Below are positions 37,724 through 47,170 of a DNA stretch of 64,000 nucleotides, in pieces (position 1 is the stretch's first letter; each line of letters begins with the position of its first letter). Made by a program: the position numbers and the translations under genes. The notes below the pieces were generated by a model. That model saw only the letters and a program-made list of their open reading frames with translations. It did no database searches and was not told the origin of the DNA. The DNA is from Hydrogenophilaceae bacterium (GTDB lineage Bacteria; Pseudomonadota; Gammaproteobacteria; Burkholderiales; Thiobacillaceae): the NCBI GenBank assembly GCA_024709485.1, contig JANJWO010000065.1, positions 61,670-125,669 on the forward strand, in the 5' to 3' direction.

Positions 37724-38578
37724 TTACCTTTCGATGGGGCGGGCCGGGTCGGACGCCCACTCGATCCACGAGCCGGGGTAGACCTTCACCTTGTCGTAGC
37801 CCAGGTGCTTCAGCGCGGCATAGAGATAGGTGGAACGGCCGAGCCCGCCATTGCAGTAAGTGACGATTTCCTGGTCGGGGGTGAGGCCGGCCGCGGTCAG
37901 CGCGCGGCGCATGGCGGCTTCGTCCTTGAAAGTGGCGAGGTCGCCGGCGAGCCGGCTCCACGCGAAGCTCCTGGCGCCGGGCAGGTGGCCGCCCTGGCGC
38001 GCGCCGCCGCTGTCCTTGCCGCTGTATTCGGCGATGGAGCGCGCATCCACGCGCAGGGCGGAGGACGCGGCCAGGTCCTGCGTCCTGAGCGCCCAGTCGG
38101 TGCGCGGCTGCGGCACATAAGTGGTCTTGGCGGGGTGCGGCACGGCCTGGGTCACGGCGCGGCCTTCCTTCAGCCATTTGCGGTAGCCGCCGTCGAGGAT
38201 GCGCACCTGGTCATGGCCCAGGAAGCCGAGGATGTACCACACCGCCGAAGCGCCGCGGCCGTCGCCGGCGTCGTACACCACCACTTCGCGGCCGCGCGAG
38301 ATGCCGAGCGTTTCCAGCTTGGAGGCCGCCAGGCGCGGGAAAATCGGCAGGCCGGTCTTGGCGTTCTCCTCCGCGTCCTCCAGTTCCAGGTAGGGCAGAT
38401 TCAGCGCGCCGGGCAGATGCGCGCGCGCGTAGTTTTCCGCGTTCTCGGCGTCCACCAGGCTGACGCGCCCCTGCGCCAGCGCGGCGGCAAGCTCGTCGGT
38501 GGAGATCAGCAGCGCAGGCCCGGCCCAGTTCAGCGTCCAGGGCAGCAGCAACAACAGGGCAAGCAATCGCATGGTCAC
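37724..38578 (-). CDS. Exported thiosulfate sulfurtransferase (two rhodanese domains)
   Basis: Signal-like MTMRLLALLLLLPWTLNWAG; DGGYRKWLKEGRAV; active loop TYCNGGLGRST. Confidence 0.9.
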   Translation of the reverse strand: MTMRLLALLLLLPWTLNWAGPALLISTDELAAALAQGRVSLVDAENAENYARAHLPGALNLPYLELEDAEENAKTGLPIFPRLAASKLETLGISRGREVVVYDAGDGRGASAVWYILGFLGHDQVRILDGGYRKWLKEGRAVTQAVPHPAKTTYVPQPRTDWALRTQDLAASSALRVDARSIAEYSGKDSGGARQGGHLPGARSFAWSRLAGDLATFKDEAAMRRALTAAGLTPDQEIVTYCNGGLGRSTYLYAALKHLGYDKVKVYPGSWIEWASDPARPIER

Positions 38579-39120
38579 TCCTCGCGTGAATGTATGGTTT
38601 CCCGGATCAGCCGCTGCATCTGGGGGCTGTCCCAGTGCTGCGCCCCGGTCTTGCCGGCCAAGAGGCGCCCCTCGCGGTCGAGCAGGTAGGTCACCGGCAC
38701 GCCCGCGGCCCGGTAGTCGCCGGCGGTCTGGCGCGCGTCGTCCAGCAGCACGTCGAAGCCCGGCCGCTTGCCCCCCAGAAAGCGCGCCACCGCCGCCTCG
38801 CTATCCGCCACGGCGATGGCGAGCACGGTGAAGTCCTGCCCGCCCAGGGCCTGCTGCAGGCGCTGCAGCGAGGGGAATTCCTCGCGGCAGGGCGGGCACC
38901 AACTGCCCCAGAAATTGAGCAGCACCACCCGCCCGCGGTAGTCGTGCTTGGCGCGCGTCTCGCCGTCGAGGCCGGGCAGCGTGAAGGGCGGGGCTTTCAG
39001 CGGCACGGCATAGGCCTCCATGCCGGCGGCGCGCGCGAGCCCGGCATAGCCGCCCTCGGCCGCCGCCGACCCGCCGGCCAGCAGCAACAGCACGGCGAAA
39101 ATCCTGCCCAATCGGGACAT
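38575..39120 (-). CDS. TlpA/ResA-family thiol-disulfide protein
   Basis: Start trimmed to MSRLGRIFAVLLLLAGGSAAA; VVLLNFWGSWCPPCREEFPSL. Confidence 0.92.
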   Translation of the reverse strand: MSRLGRIFAVLLLLAGGSAAAEGGYAGLARAAGMEAYAVPLKAPPFTLPGLDGETRAKHDYRGRVVLLNFWGSWCPPCREEFPSLQRLQQALGGQDFTVLAIAVADSEAAVARFLGGKRPGFDVLLDDARQTAGDYRAAGVPVTYLLDREGRLLAGKTGAQHWDSPQMQRLIRETIHSREE

Positions 39121-39140
39121 GCGGCGGCGCCCTCCTGAAG

Positions 39141-39488
39141 CTACAGGCAGCCCTTGAAGAACTTGCGCTCGCCGCTGGTTTCCTGCAGATCCAGCTTGTC
39201 CGCATGCAGCACGCCCGCCTTGAGTTCGCCGGTCAGGCGCACCTTTTTGCCGTAGGCCTTGTCGAGCGCGTCGGGCGCGATGCTCCCGCCTTCGCCGTGG
39301 AGGAAGGCGAGCGTGCGGCCGTCTTCCAGCAGCAGCACGGGGCGCTCGATGTGGCGCAGCGGGCAGTCCGCCACCTGGAACGCCGCCGCGCAAGGCTCGC
39401 CGACGATCCAGCCGTCCCAGCTCTGGCCCGCGGCACGGACCGCCGGCGCGGCGAGCAGGGTGAGGCCGAGCAGGGCGATCCGGCGCAT
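39141..39488 (-). CDS. Hypothetical exported protein
   Basis: MRRIALLGLTLLAAPAVRAAGQSWDGWIVGEPCAAAFQVADCPLRHIERPVLLLEDGRTLAFLHG. Confidence 0.65.
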   Translation of the reverse strand: MRRIALLGLTLLAAPAVRAAGQSWDGWIVGEPCAAAFQVADCPLRHIERPVLLLEDGRTLAFLHGEGGSIAPDALDKAYGKKVRLTGELKAGVLHADKLDLQETSGERKFFKGCL

Positions 39489-39489
39489 T

Positions 39490-39930
39490 TCAGTTGCCTC
39501 CCTTGATGGCGGATTTGAGGGCTTCAAGCTCCTTCTTCACCTCGGTGAGGCGGCCGCCGCGATCCTGCTTGGGCACGCCTTCGATCTCGATGATGTCGAC
39601 CATCTGGTCGTAGCCGACCATGCCGTTGAAATCGCCGCCGTCCTCGGCGATGAGCTGATCGCCGTAATACACCGCCGGCGCCTTGGACCAGGGCGCGAGG
39701 CTGGCGGGCAGCACGACGATGGGGAGCTTGTACAGATTGGACAGCTCGGCGGCGATCTGCAGGTTGTTGTTGCAGCGCAGCGCCGGCGGCTCGCGCACCA
39801 CCAGGGTGAGCACCTTCTGCCCCTCGATCATGGTGTTGGCGGGCGGGCCGGCGAGCACGGGCTGCATTGCCGCCAGCAGCAGGGTCAGCAACAGGACATA
39901 CAGGCCGGCGAAGAAAGTACGGACAGGCAT
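39490..39930 (-). CDS. Hypothetical exported protein
   Basis: MPVRTFFAGLYVLLLTLLLAAMQPVLAGPPANTMIEGQKVLTLVVREPPALRCNNNLQIAAELSNLYKLPIVVLP. Confidence 0.7.
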   Translation of the reverse strand: MPVRTFFAGLYVLLLTLLLAAMQPVLAGPPANTMIEGQKVLTLVVREPPALRCNNNLQIAAELSNLYKLPIVVLPASLAPWSKAPAVYYGDQLIAEDGGDFNGMVGYDQMVDIIEIEGVPKQDRGGRLTEVKKELEALKSAIKGGN

Positions 39931-39940
39931 GGAAAACCTC

Positions 39941-40738
39941 CTAGATGACGCTTTTGAACAGGATGTAGGTGGCGACCACCACCAGAAACCAGGCGAACGC
40001 CTTTTTCAGCGCGTCCTGCGAGATGCGCGCGGAGAAGTGCGCGCCGGCAAAGCTGCCGATCACCGTGATGGCCGTGAAGCTGCCCATCAAGGCCCAGTCG
40101 ATCGGCACCCCGCCCATGTAGCCGGCGAAGCCGGCATAGGACTTGGCGGCGACGATGGCGAGCGAGGTGCCCACCGCCGTTTTCATGGGAATGCCGGACA
40201 GCAGCACCAGCGCGGGCACGATGAGGAAGCCGCCGCCGACGCCGACCAGTCCGGTGAGCACGCCGACGCCGATGCCGTGCAGCGCGATGTGGCCCATGCA
40301 GGGCGAGAAAAAGTCGCGGCAGCCGCCGATCACGGCGACGTTGCCGTCAGGCTGCGCGCCGCCGCCGGCGGCCGGCGCGGCCAGCCGCGCCGGGCGCAGC
40401 ATGCGCCAGGCGGCGGCGTACATGACCAGCGCGAACAGGCCGAGCTGGATGGTCACCGGCGTCAGCAGGCCGAGGCGCGCGCCGGCGAAGGTGCCGGCCA
40501 CCCCGAACAGGCCGAAGACCATGGCCACGCGGACATCGACCAGGCCGCGCCGCCAGTTGTCGAGGGCCGATACCGTGGCGGTGACCGCCACCACGCCCAG
40601 GCTCATGGCGATGGCCGACTTCGGCTCGACATGCAAGAGATAGATCAGGGCCGGCAGCGCGATGATGGAGCCGCCTGAGCCGAACAATCCCAGCACCAGG
40701 CCGGTGGCCAGTCCGGCGAGTATTGCGGATATACCCAT
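39941..40738 (-). CDS. TauE/SafE-family sulfite/organosulfonate exporter-like permease
   Basis: [35 protein letters not shown]...[35 protein letters not shown]. Confidence 0.92.
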   Translation of the reverse strand: MGISAILAGLATGLVLGLFGSGGSIIALPALIYLLHVEPKSAIAMSLGVVAVTATVSALDNWRRGLVDVRVAMVFGLFGVAGTFAGARLGLLTPVTIQLGLFALVMYAAAWRMLRPARLAAPAAGGGAQPDGNVAVIGGCRDFFSPCMGHIALHGIGVGVLTGLVGVGGGFLIVPALVLLSGIPMKTAVGTSLAIVAAKSYAGFAGYMGGVPIDWALMGSFTAITVIGSFAGAHFSARISQDALKKAFAWFLVVVATYILFKSVI

Positions 40739-40803
40739 TTGATTCTCCTGGAAAAATTGCCTTGACGCCGCCGGAAAATCATAGTCTAATAATCCAACGT
40801 TCA

Positions 40804-41487
40804 ATGGAATATAAGATGAAGAACTCCGGAAGGCAAGTAAAAGATTTGCTCTACGCCCAGGTCGCCCGCATCGGCAAGGCCGTGTGCAGCCCCAAGCGCC
40901 TGGAGCTGATCGATCTTTTGTGCCAGGGCGAGAAGCCCGTCGAGCGCCTGGCGGCCGAGGCCCAGATATCGCTCAAGCTCGCCAGCGCGCACTTGAAGGA
41001 GCTGCGCCTCGCCCATCTGGTGGAGGCGCGCAAGGAGGGCAAGCACGTCTATTACCGGCTGACCGGCAACGCGGTCGCCGATTTCTGGGTGGCGATCCGC
41101 TCGCTCGCCGAGGACCGGCTGCTCGACCTGCAGGCGGCGCTGGACAAGCTGACCGAGCATCCGAGCCAGCTGCAGCCGCTGAGCGGCAAGGAATTGCTGG
41201 CGCGCGCGCGCAATGGCGAGGTGATGGTGCTGGATGTAAGGCCGACCAGTGAATACGCCGCCGGGCATCTGCCCTATGCCCAGTCCATGCCACTGGACGA
41301 GCTGAAAAAGCGCCTGGCCGAGCTGCCGCGCGACAAGCCCATCGTGGCGTATTGCCGCGGCCCCTTCTGCCTGATGGCGGTGGAGGCGGCCGAATTGCTC
41401 AACCAGAAGGGCTTTCAGGCCATCCGCTTCGAGGAAGGCGTGGCGGAATGGCGCGCGCACGGCCTGCCGGTCGAAGTCGAACAATAA
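40804..41487 (+). CDS. ArsR-type HTH regulator fused to a rhodanese domain
   Basis: SPKRLELIDLLCQGEKPVERLAAEAQISLKLASAHLKELRLAHLVEARKEGKHVYYRL + VMVLDVRPTSEYAAGHLPYAQS...VAYCRGPFCLMA; alternative Met 40816. Confidence 0.92.
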   Translation: MEYKMKNSGRQVKDLLYAQVARIGKAVCSPKRLELIDLLCQGEKPVERLAAEAQISLKLASAHLKELRLAHLVEARKEGKHVYYRLTGNAVADFWVAIRSLAEDRLLDLQAALDKLTEHPSQLQPLSGKELLARARNGEVMVLDVRPTSEYAAGHLPYAQSMPLDELKKRLAELPRDKPIVAYCRGPFCLMAVEAAELLNQKGFQAIRFEEGVAEWRAHGLPVEVEQ

Positions 41488-41523
41488 CGAGCAATAGTTT
41501 TCTTGCATCGAGGAGTGGAGTGA

Positions 41524-42387
41524 ATGGATTTTGAACAGTTCGTGCGGGCCCACGAACCCGCCATCCGGCTCGGCTTTTTTCTGGGCACGTTTGCGGCGGT
41601 CGGGCTGTGGGAAGTGCTTGCGCCCAGGCGCGCGCTGCGCGTGGCGAAGGCCTATCGCTGGGCCAGCAACCTCGGCCTGGTGGTGCTCAATACCGTGATC
41701 GTCCGCCTGCTGTTCCCGCTGGCGGCGGTGGGGATGGCGGCCTTTGCCGCGGAAAACGGCTGGGGCCTCATCAACCATTTCCAGGTGCCGTTCTGGCTCG
41801 CGCTGCCGCTGGCGGTGATCGCCATGGATCTCGTGATCTGGCTGCAGCACGTCATGGTGCATGCGGTGCCGGCGCTGTGGCGCCTGCACCGCGTGCACCA
41901 CGCCGACCTCGACTACGACGTGACCACGGGTGCGCGCTTCCATCCCCTCGAGATCATCCTGTCGATGCTGATCAAGTTCGCCACCATCGTGGTGCTGGGC
42001 CCGTCGGTGGCGGCGGTGGTGATCTTCGAGGTGCTGCTCAATGCCACCGCCATGTTCAACCACGGCAACATCCGCCTGCCGCAAGGCCTGGACCGGCTAT
42101 TGCGCTGGGTGGTCGTCACCCCGGACATGCACCGCGTGCATCACTCGATCGAGGATGATGAAACCAACTCCAATTTCGGCTTCAACCTGAGCTGGTGGGA
42201 TCGCCTGTTCGGCACGTACCGCGAGGCGCCGCGCGCCGGGCACACCGGCATGAGCATCGGCATCCGCGATTTCGCCAATCCGCGCGAGGTGGACCGCCTC
42301 GACGGCATGCTGTGGCTGCCGTTCAGGGGTGAGATCAAGGACTACGTCATCAACCGCCGCAACTATTCCGGCGAGGTATCGAAATGA
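41524..42387 (+). CDS. Fatty acid hydroxylase/sterol desaturase family protein
   Basis: Histidine clusters LWRLHRVHHAD and MHRVHHSIEDDETNSNFGFNLSWWDRLFGTY. Confidence 0.9.
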   Translation: MDFEQFVRAHEPAIRLGFFLGTFAAVGLWEVLAPRRALRVAKAYRWASNLGLVVLNTVIVRLLFPLAAVGMAAFAAENGWGLINHFQVPFWLALPLAVIAMDLVIWLQHVMVHAVPALWRLHRVHHADLDYDVTTGARFHPLEIILSMLIKFATIVVLGPSVAAVVIFEVLLNATAMFNHGNIRLPQGLDRLLRWVVVTPDMHRVHHSIEDDETNSNFGFNLSWWDRLFGTYREAPRAGHTGMSIGIRDFANPREVDRLDGMLWLPFRGEIKDYVINRRNYSGEVSK

Positions 42388-43379
42388 GCAAGACGGTTGT
42401 GCGCGTCATCATCGCCCTGCTGCTGCTCGCAGCGGTCGGCGCGGCCATCATCCACCGCGACCGCCTCGATCCCGCCGCCTTGCAGGCCTGGGTCGCAGGC
42501 GCGGGTGCGGCCGGCCCCGCGCTGTTCATGGCGATTTATGCCCTCGCCACCGTGCTGTTCCTGCCCGGCTCGGTGCTGACCCTGGCCGGCGGCGCGCTGT
42601 TCGGGCCGGTGTGGGGCACGCTGTGGAACCTCGCCGGCGCCACCCTCGGCGCGGCGCTGGCCTTCCTCATCGCGCGCCACCTCGGTGCCGACTGGGTGTC
42701 GCGCCGCGCCGGGCCGCGTCTTTCGCGGCTGAATGAGGGGGTGAGCTCGGAAGGCTGGCGCTTCATCGCCTTCGTGCGCCTGGTGCCGGTGTTCCCCTTC
42801 AGCCTGCTCAACTACGCGCTCGGCCTCACCCGCATCCCCTTCCTCACCTATGTCGTCGCCAGCGGCATCTTCATGCTGCCGGGCGCCATCGCCTACACCT
42901 GGCTCGGCTATGCCGGGCGCGAGGCGCTGGCTGGCGGCGAGGGCCTGATCCGCAACATCGGCATCGCGCTCGCGCTGCTGGCGGCCGTCGCCTTCCTGCC
43001 GCGCCTGCTGCGCAAGCTGCGCGAGAAGCCGATGCTGGCGGTGGAGGCGCTGAAACAGCAGCTCGATGCCGGCGCGGAGGTGCTGATGCTCGACGTGCGC
43101 GCGGCCGCAGAATACCGCGGCGAGATGGGCCACATCCCCGGCGCGCGCAACCTGCCGCTGGAAGAACTGCCGGCGCGGCTGGCGGAGCTGGACGCATACA
43201 AGGCGTGCCCGGTGCGCATCGTCTGCCGCACCGACCGCCGCTCGGCCCGGGCCGCGCGCCTGCTGGACGAGGCGGGCTTTGCCGACGCCCAGGTCGTCGA
43301 GGGCGGCATGACGGCGTGGCGCGCCAAAGGCTGGGCGGTGGAGGACGAGGCAAAGCGGCGGGAGGTCGAACATGCATGA
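42384..43379 (+). CDS. TVP38/TMEM64 (VTT) membrane protein fused to a rhodanese domain
   Basis: VTT domain (LPGSVLTLAGGALFGPVWGTLWNLAGATLGAALAFLIARHLG, FRxxPxxPFxxxNYxxGLT) + VLMLDVRAAAEYRGEMGHIPGARN...CRTDRRSARAA. Confidence 0.9.
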   Translation: MSKTVVRVIIALLLLAAVGAAIIHRDRLDPAALQAWVAGAGAAGPALFMAIYALATVLFLPGSVLTLAGGALFGPVWGTLWNLAGATLGAALAFLIARHLGADWVSRRAGPRLSRLNEGVSSEGWRFIAFVRLVPVFPFSLLNYALGLTRIPFLTYVVASGIFMLPGAIAYTWLGYAGREALAGGEGLIRNIGIALALLAAVAFLPRLLRKLREKPMLAVEALKQQLDAGAEVLMLDVRAAAEYRGEMGHIPGARNLPLEELPARLAELDAYKACPVRIVCRTDRRSARAARLLDEAGFADAQVVEGGMTAWRAKGWAVEDEAKRREVEHA

Positions 43380-44415
43380 GGTGGTGAAGGATTATTACGG
43401 CAAGCAGTTGAAGGGCACGGCGGATCTGCGCACCTCGGCCTGCTGCGACGCGAGCCAGCTGCCGCCGTGGCTGAAACCCTTGCTGGCGCGCATCCATCCC
43501 GAAGTGACGGCGCGCTACTACGGCTGCGGCCTGGTCTGCCCGACCCTGCTCGACGGCTTGAAAGTGCTCGACCTCGGCTGCGGCTCCGGCCGCGACGTCT
43601 ATGCCCTGGCGCAGCTGGTGGGCGAAAACGGCTTGGTCGTGGGCGTGGACATGACCGAGGAACAATTGAATGTGGCCGAGGCGCACCGCGCGCATCACCG
43701 CCAGGCCTTCGGCTACCGCCGCGACAATGTGGAATTTCGCCTCGGCTACATCGAGCGCCTCGACGAACTGGGGCTGGCCGACGCCAGCTTCGACGTCGTG
43801 GTGTCCAATTGCGTGATCAATCTTTCGCCGGACAAGGAAGCCGTGCTGCGCCAGGTGCACCGCCTGCTCAAACCCGGCGGCGAGCTGTATTTTTCCGACA
43901 TCTACGCCGACCGCCGCGTGCCGGCCGAGCTGCGCCACGACCCGGTGCTGTACGGCGAATGCCTGGGCGGCGCGCTGTACTGGAACGACTTCCAGCATCT
44001 GGCGCGGCGCTGCGGCTTCGCCGACCCGCGCCTGGTCGAGGACCGTCCCATCGCCCTCACCGATCCGGCGCTGGCGGCGCGCGTGGGGAATACGAAGTTC
44101 TATTCCGCGACCTACCGCCTGTTCAAGCTCGACGGCCTCGAGCCGGAATGCGAGGACTACGGACAGGCCGTGGTCTACCGCGGCGGCATCGCCGGGCAGG
44201 AAACCAAATTCGTGCTGGACAAGCATCACGCCATCGAGGCCAGCCGCGTGTTTCCGGTGTGCGGCAACACCTGGCGCATGCTCGCCGACACGCGCTTCGC
44301 GCCGTATTTCGATTTCCTCGGCGACTTCTCGCGCCATTACGGCATCTTCCCCGGCTGCGGCGGCGGGCTGCCGTTCGACGACGGCGTGGCGGGTTCGGGC
44401 TCCTCGTGCTGCTGA
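43372..44415 (+). CDS. arsM: Arsenite methyltransferase, AS3MT-like
   Basis: RYYGCGLVCPTLLDGLKVLDLGCGSGRDVYALAQLVGENGLVVGVDMTEEQ...VVSNCVINLSPDKEAVL...GECLGGALYW; the Cys positions match animal AS3MT motifs. Confidence 0.9.
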   Translation: MHEVVKDYYGKQLKGTADLRTSACCDASQLPPWLKPLLARIHPEVTARYYGCGLVCPTLLDGLKVLDLGCGSGRDVYALAQLVGENGLVVGVDMTEEQLNVAEAHRAHHRQAFGYRRDNVEFRLGYIERLDELGLADASFDVVVSNCVINLSPDKEAVLRQVHRLLKPGGELYFSDIYADRRVPAELRHDPVLYGECLGGALYWNDFQHLARRCGFADPRLVEDRPIALTDPALAARVGNTKFYSATYRLFKLDGLEPECEDYGQAVVYRGGIAGQETKFVLDKHHAIEASRVFPVCGNTWRMLADTRFAPYFDFLGDFSRHYGIFPGCGGGLPFDDGVAGSGSSCC

Positions 44416-44423
44416 GCTAGACC

Positions 44424-46481
44424 CTAGAACAGCCAGCCGCCCAGTTCCAGCGGCCAGCGCACGGCGGCGGCAACGACCAGCGCCACGACGACGGAGAGCC
44501 CCACCGAATACAGCGCATCGCGCCGCCCCAGCAGCTTCAGCATCATGGCGAAGGTCGACACGCAGGGCACGTAGAAGATCAGGAAGGCGAGGAAGGTGGC
44601 GATCTGCGTGCTGTCCAGCACGCCGGCCAGTTCCTGCGTGCCCAGCGCCTGGAAAATCATCAGCAGCGACAGCTCCTTGCGCAGCACGCCGAACAGGATC
44701 GGCACGCCCAGCACCACCGGCAGCCCCAGCCACCATGCCGTCATCGGCGTGAGCGCAAGATTGATCCAGGCGTCGGCGCCGTAATAGCTAAGCAGCGCCA
44801 ATACCACGCTGCCCGCCACCAGGAGCGGCAGCACGATGGTGACGATGTCGCGGCTGCGCTCCCAGGTGTTGGCGAGCAGGGCGTGCAGCGTGGGCACCGC
44901 GTAGTCGGGGATCTCCTGGATCATGCCGGGCGTGGTTTCGGGATAGCGGCGCTTCAACAGCTTGCCGACCAGACTGACGACGACGGGTGCGAGCATGAAC
45001 AGCGCGAACACGCCGAGGCCGCCGAGATACTTGCCGCCCACCGCGAGGATGATGGCCGAGCGCGCCGAGCAGGGCAGGAAGGTGATGAGCAGCGCGGCCA
45101 CGGTGCGGTCGCGGCCCTGGGTGACGGCGGCGGTCGCGGCGAGCGCCGGCACGTTGCAGCCCAGGCCCATGAGGAAGGGCAGGGCGACGCCGCCGTGCAG
45201 TCCCAATTTGTGGAAGCCGCGATCCACCACGAAGGCGACGCGGTGCATGATGCCGGACTCCTCCAGCCATACCAGCAGCAGCACCAGCGGAATCATGTAG
45301 GGGATGACGATGCCGGTCAGCCCGATGAAGCCGTCGAGCACGGCGCGCCCGAGCACGCCCATGAGATCGGTCGGCTGCCAGGGCTCGGCCCACGCGATCA
45401 TGCGCGCGACGGTGAGGCTGTCGAGATAGGCGCTGACCTCGAACACGAAGAACAGCACCAGCGCGAACACCGCCAGGCTGCCGGCGAAGCCCCAGCGCGG
45501 GTGCAGGAAGAGGTCGTCGGCCCAGCGCTGCCAGCGCGGCGGCGCGCCTTCGCCGCCGGGGTGGCTCACGCCCTCGTAGCAGAGCGCGGCGCGATGATGG
45601 CGGTCGGCGTGGATTTCCTCGGCCAGCAGGCGCGGCAGCAGCACGTTGGCGGAAGCGCGCGCGGCCAGCAGCGCCGCATGCCGCTCGGGAAAATGGGCGG
45701 CAAGCTCCTGGGTGAAATAGCCGTCGTTTTCGGCCAGCTGCAGGGTGAGCAGCGAGGCGGGCGCGGCGAAGGCGGCGGCCACCTCGGGCGCGCGGGCGAT
45801 GGCTTCGATCGGCGCAAGCTGCTTGAGGATGTGCGCGCTCGGCATGCAGTCCGGCAGATGCCGGCGCACGTAATTGGCCTCGCGCGCCGTGCGCACCGCG
45901 GCGGCGAACAGGTCGGCGAGGCCGATGCCCATGTGCGCCACTGTGGGCACCACCGGCGCGCCGAGCTTGGCCGAGAGCGCGCGCACGTTGATGAAGCGGC
46001 GCCGGGCGCGCGCCTCGTCCATGCGGTTCAGCGCGAAGACCATGGGCTTGCCGAGCTGCATCAATTCCAGCGCCAGTTCCAGGTCGCGCTCCAGCGCGGT
46101 GGCGTCCATCACCATCAGCAGCAGGTCGGGGGCGGCGAAGGCGTTTTCCGGCTGGTGCGCCTCGTGCCGCGCGATCTCCGGCCAGCGGTCGCCCCACAGC
46201 AGGTATTTCAGCGCCACCAGGGTGGTGTCGTCGGGCTGGTGGAAGCTGTCGATGGCGGGCAGCGCCACCAGCGAGATCTGGTCGATGCCGACCTCGACCA
46301 CGCACTCCGCGTAGGCCGGGCCGATGCCGGCGAGGCGCTCGTGATGCACTGCGGTGCTGGAGGCGGCGCGGAAAATGCTGTGCTTGCCGCTGCCGGGGCG
46401 GCCGACGATGGCGACGCGCGGGCGGCGCGATCCGCGCAGTCCGGGGCCGTGGAGCGGAAAGGTCTGCGCGGGGGAGCTCAT
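44424..46481 (-). CDS. FeoB-like ferrous iron transporter with divergent G domain
   Basis: VAIVGRPGSGKHSIF...VFALNRMDEA; membrane domain GVALPFLMGLGCNVPALAATAAV...FLPCSARSAI. Confidence 0.85.
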   Translation of the reverse strand: MSSPAQTFPLHGPGLRGSRRPRVAIVGRPGSGKHSIFRAASSTAVHHERLAGIGPAYAECVVEVGIDQISLVALPAIDSFHQPDDTTLVALKYLLWGDRWPEIARHEAHQPENAFAAPDLLLMVMDATALERDLELALELMQLGKPMVFALNRMDEARARRRFINVRALSAKLGAPVVPTVAHMGIGLADLFAAAVRTAREANYVRRHLPDCMPSAHILKQLAPIEAIARAPEVAAAFAAPASLLTLQLAENDGYFTQELAAHFPERHAALLAARASANVLLPRLLAEEIHADRHHRAALCYEGVSHPGGEGAPPRWQRWADDLFLHPRWGFAGSLAVFALVLFFVFEVSAYLDSLTVARMIAWAEPWQPTDLMGVLGRAVLDGFIGLTGIVIPYMIPLVLLLVWLEESGIMHRVAFVVDRGFHKLGLHGGVALPFLMGLGCNVPALAATAAVTQGRDRTVAALLITFLPCSARSAIILAVGGKYLGGLGVFALFMLAPVVVSLVGKLLKRRYPETTPGMIQEIPDYAVPTLHALLANTWERSRDIVTIVLPLLVAGSVVLALLSYYGADAWINLALTPMTAWWLGLPVVLGVPILFGVLRKELSLLMIFQALGTQELAGVLDSTQIATFLAFLIFYVPCVSTFAMMLKLLGRRDALYSVGLSVVVALVVAAAVRWPLELGGWLF

Positions 46482-46498
46482 GTATCAGCCGGTTTTCA

Positions 46499-46517
46499 TA
46501 TGAGAATGTTTCTCATT
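46499..46517 (-). promoter_or_regulatory. Candidate Fur box upstream of the FeoB-like gene
   Basis: TATGAGAATGTTTCTCATT; palindromic TGAGAA-TGT-TTCTCA just upstream of the start codon. Confidence 0.65.
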
Positions 46518-46540
46518 TAAACGCTTTTCATACCTTCTTG

Positions 46541-47170
46541 TCAACTTTGCGCGCCGGGTCCCTGCGCCAGCGCCCGGGGCAAATGGGCGAGATCGGCGGG
46601 CTCGTCGATGTCGCGCAGCGTCTCGCCGGTCCAGACCCGCCAGTGCAAGCCGGCCATGCGTTCGAGCGTGAGGCGGGCCACCGCGGCGGTGCTCCAGGGC
46701 ATGTCGCAAAACAGGCCGGGGTCGAAGGCGTTGAGGCCCAGCAGCGGATAGCCGCCGTCCAGCGCCGGATACAGCACGGCGTCGTGCGAGTCGAGCTGGC
46801 GCGCGGCTTCGGCAAGGCGCGCGGCGTTGAGCTCGGGGCAGTCGGTGCCGGTGAGCAGCACCGCTTCGCCGCGCCCAATGACGCGGCGCGCGGCGCGCGC
46901 CATGCGCTCGCCGAGGTCGCCCTCGCCCTGGTCGCTGGTTTCGATGCCGGCGGGAAGGGGGATGCCCGCCCAGGCCGGCGCATCCGGCGCCGGGCTCATG
47001 CACAGTTCCACCGGGCCGATGTCGGCGGCCAGGGCCTGCGCCAGCGCGAGCTCCAGCATGCGCTTCGCCAGCGCGGCCGCGCCCTCCGCCCCCAGCGCGG
47101 GCATCAGCCGCGTCTTGACGCGGCCCGGCAGCGGCGCCTTGGCGAAGACGAGGATGCGCACCGGCCTCAT
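46541..47170 (-). CDS. DUF2064/TIGR04282-type arsenosugar-associated glycosyltransferase
   Basis: MRPVRILVFAKAPLPGRVKTRLMPALGAEGAAALAKRML...LTGTDCPELNAARLAEA...DGGYPLLGL. Confidence 0.88.
   Translation of the reverse strand: MRPVRILVFAKAPLPGRVKTRLMPALGAEGAAALAKRMLELALAQALAADIGPVELCMSPAPDAPAWAGIPLPAGIETSDQGEGDLGERMARAARRVIGRGEAVLLTGTDCPELNAARLAEAARQLDSHDAVLYPALDGGYPLLGLNAFDPGLFCDMPWSTAAVARLTLERMAGLHWRVWTGETLRDIDEPADLAHLPRALAQGPGAQS

Noticed and set aside
34842-37781. 979-aa plus-strand ORF opposite the Mo alpha subunit
   Set aside because: Antisense to a confident molybdopterin oxidoreductase; composition typical of shadow ORFs.
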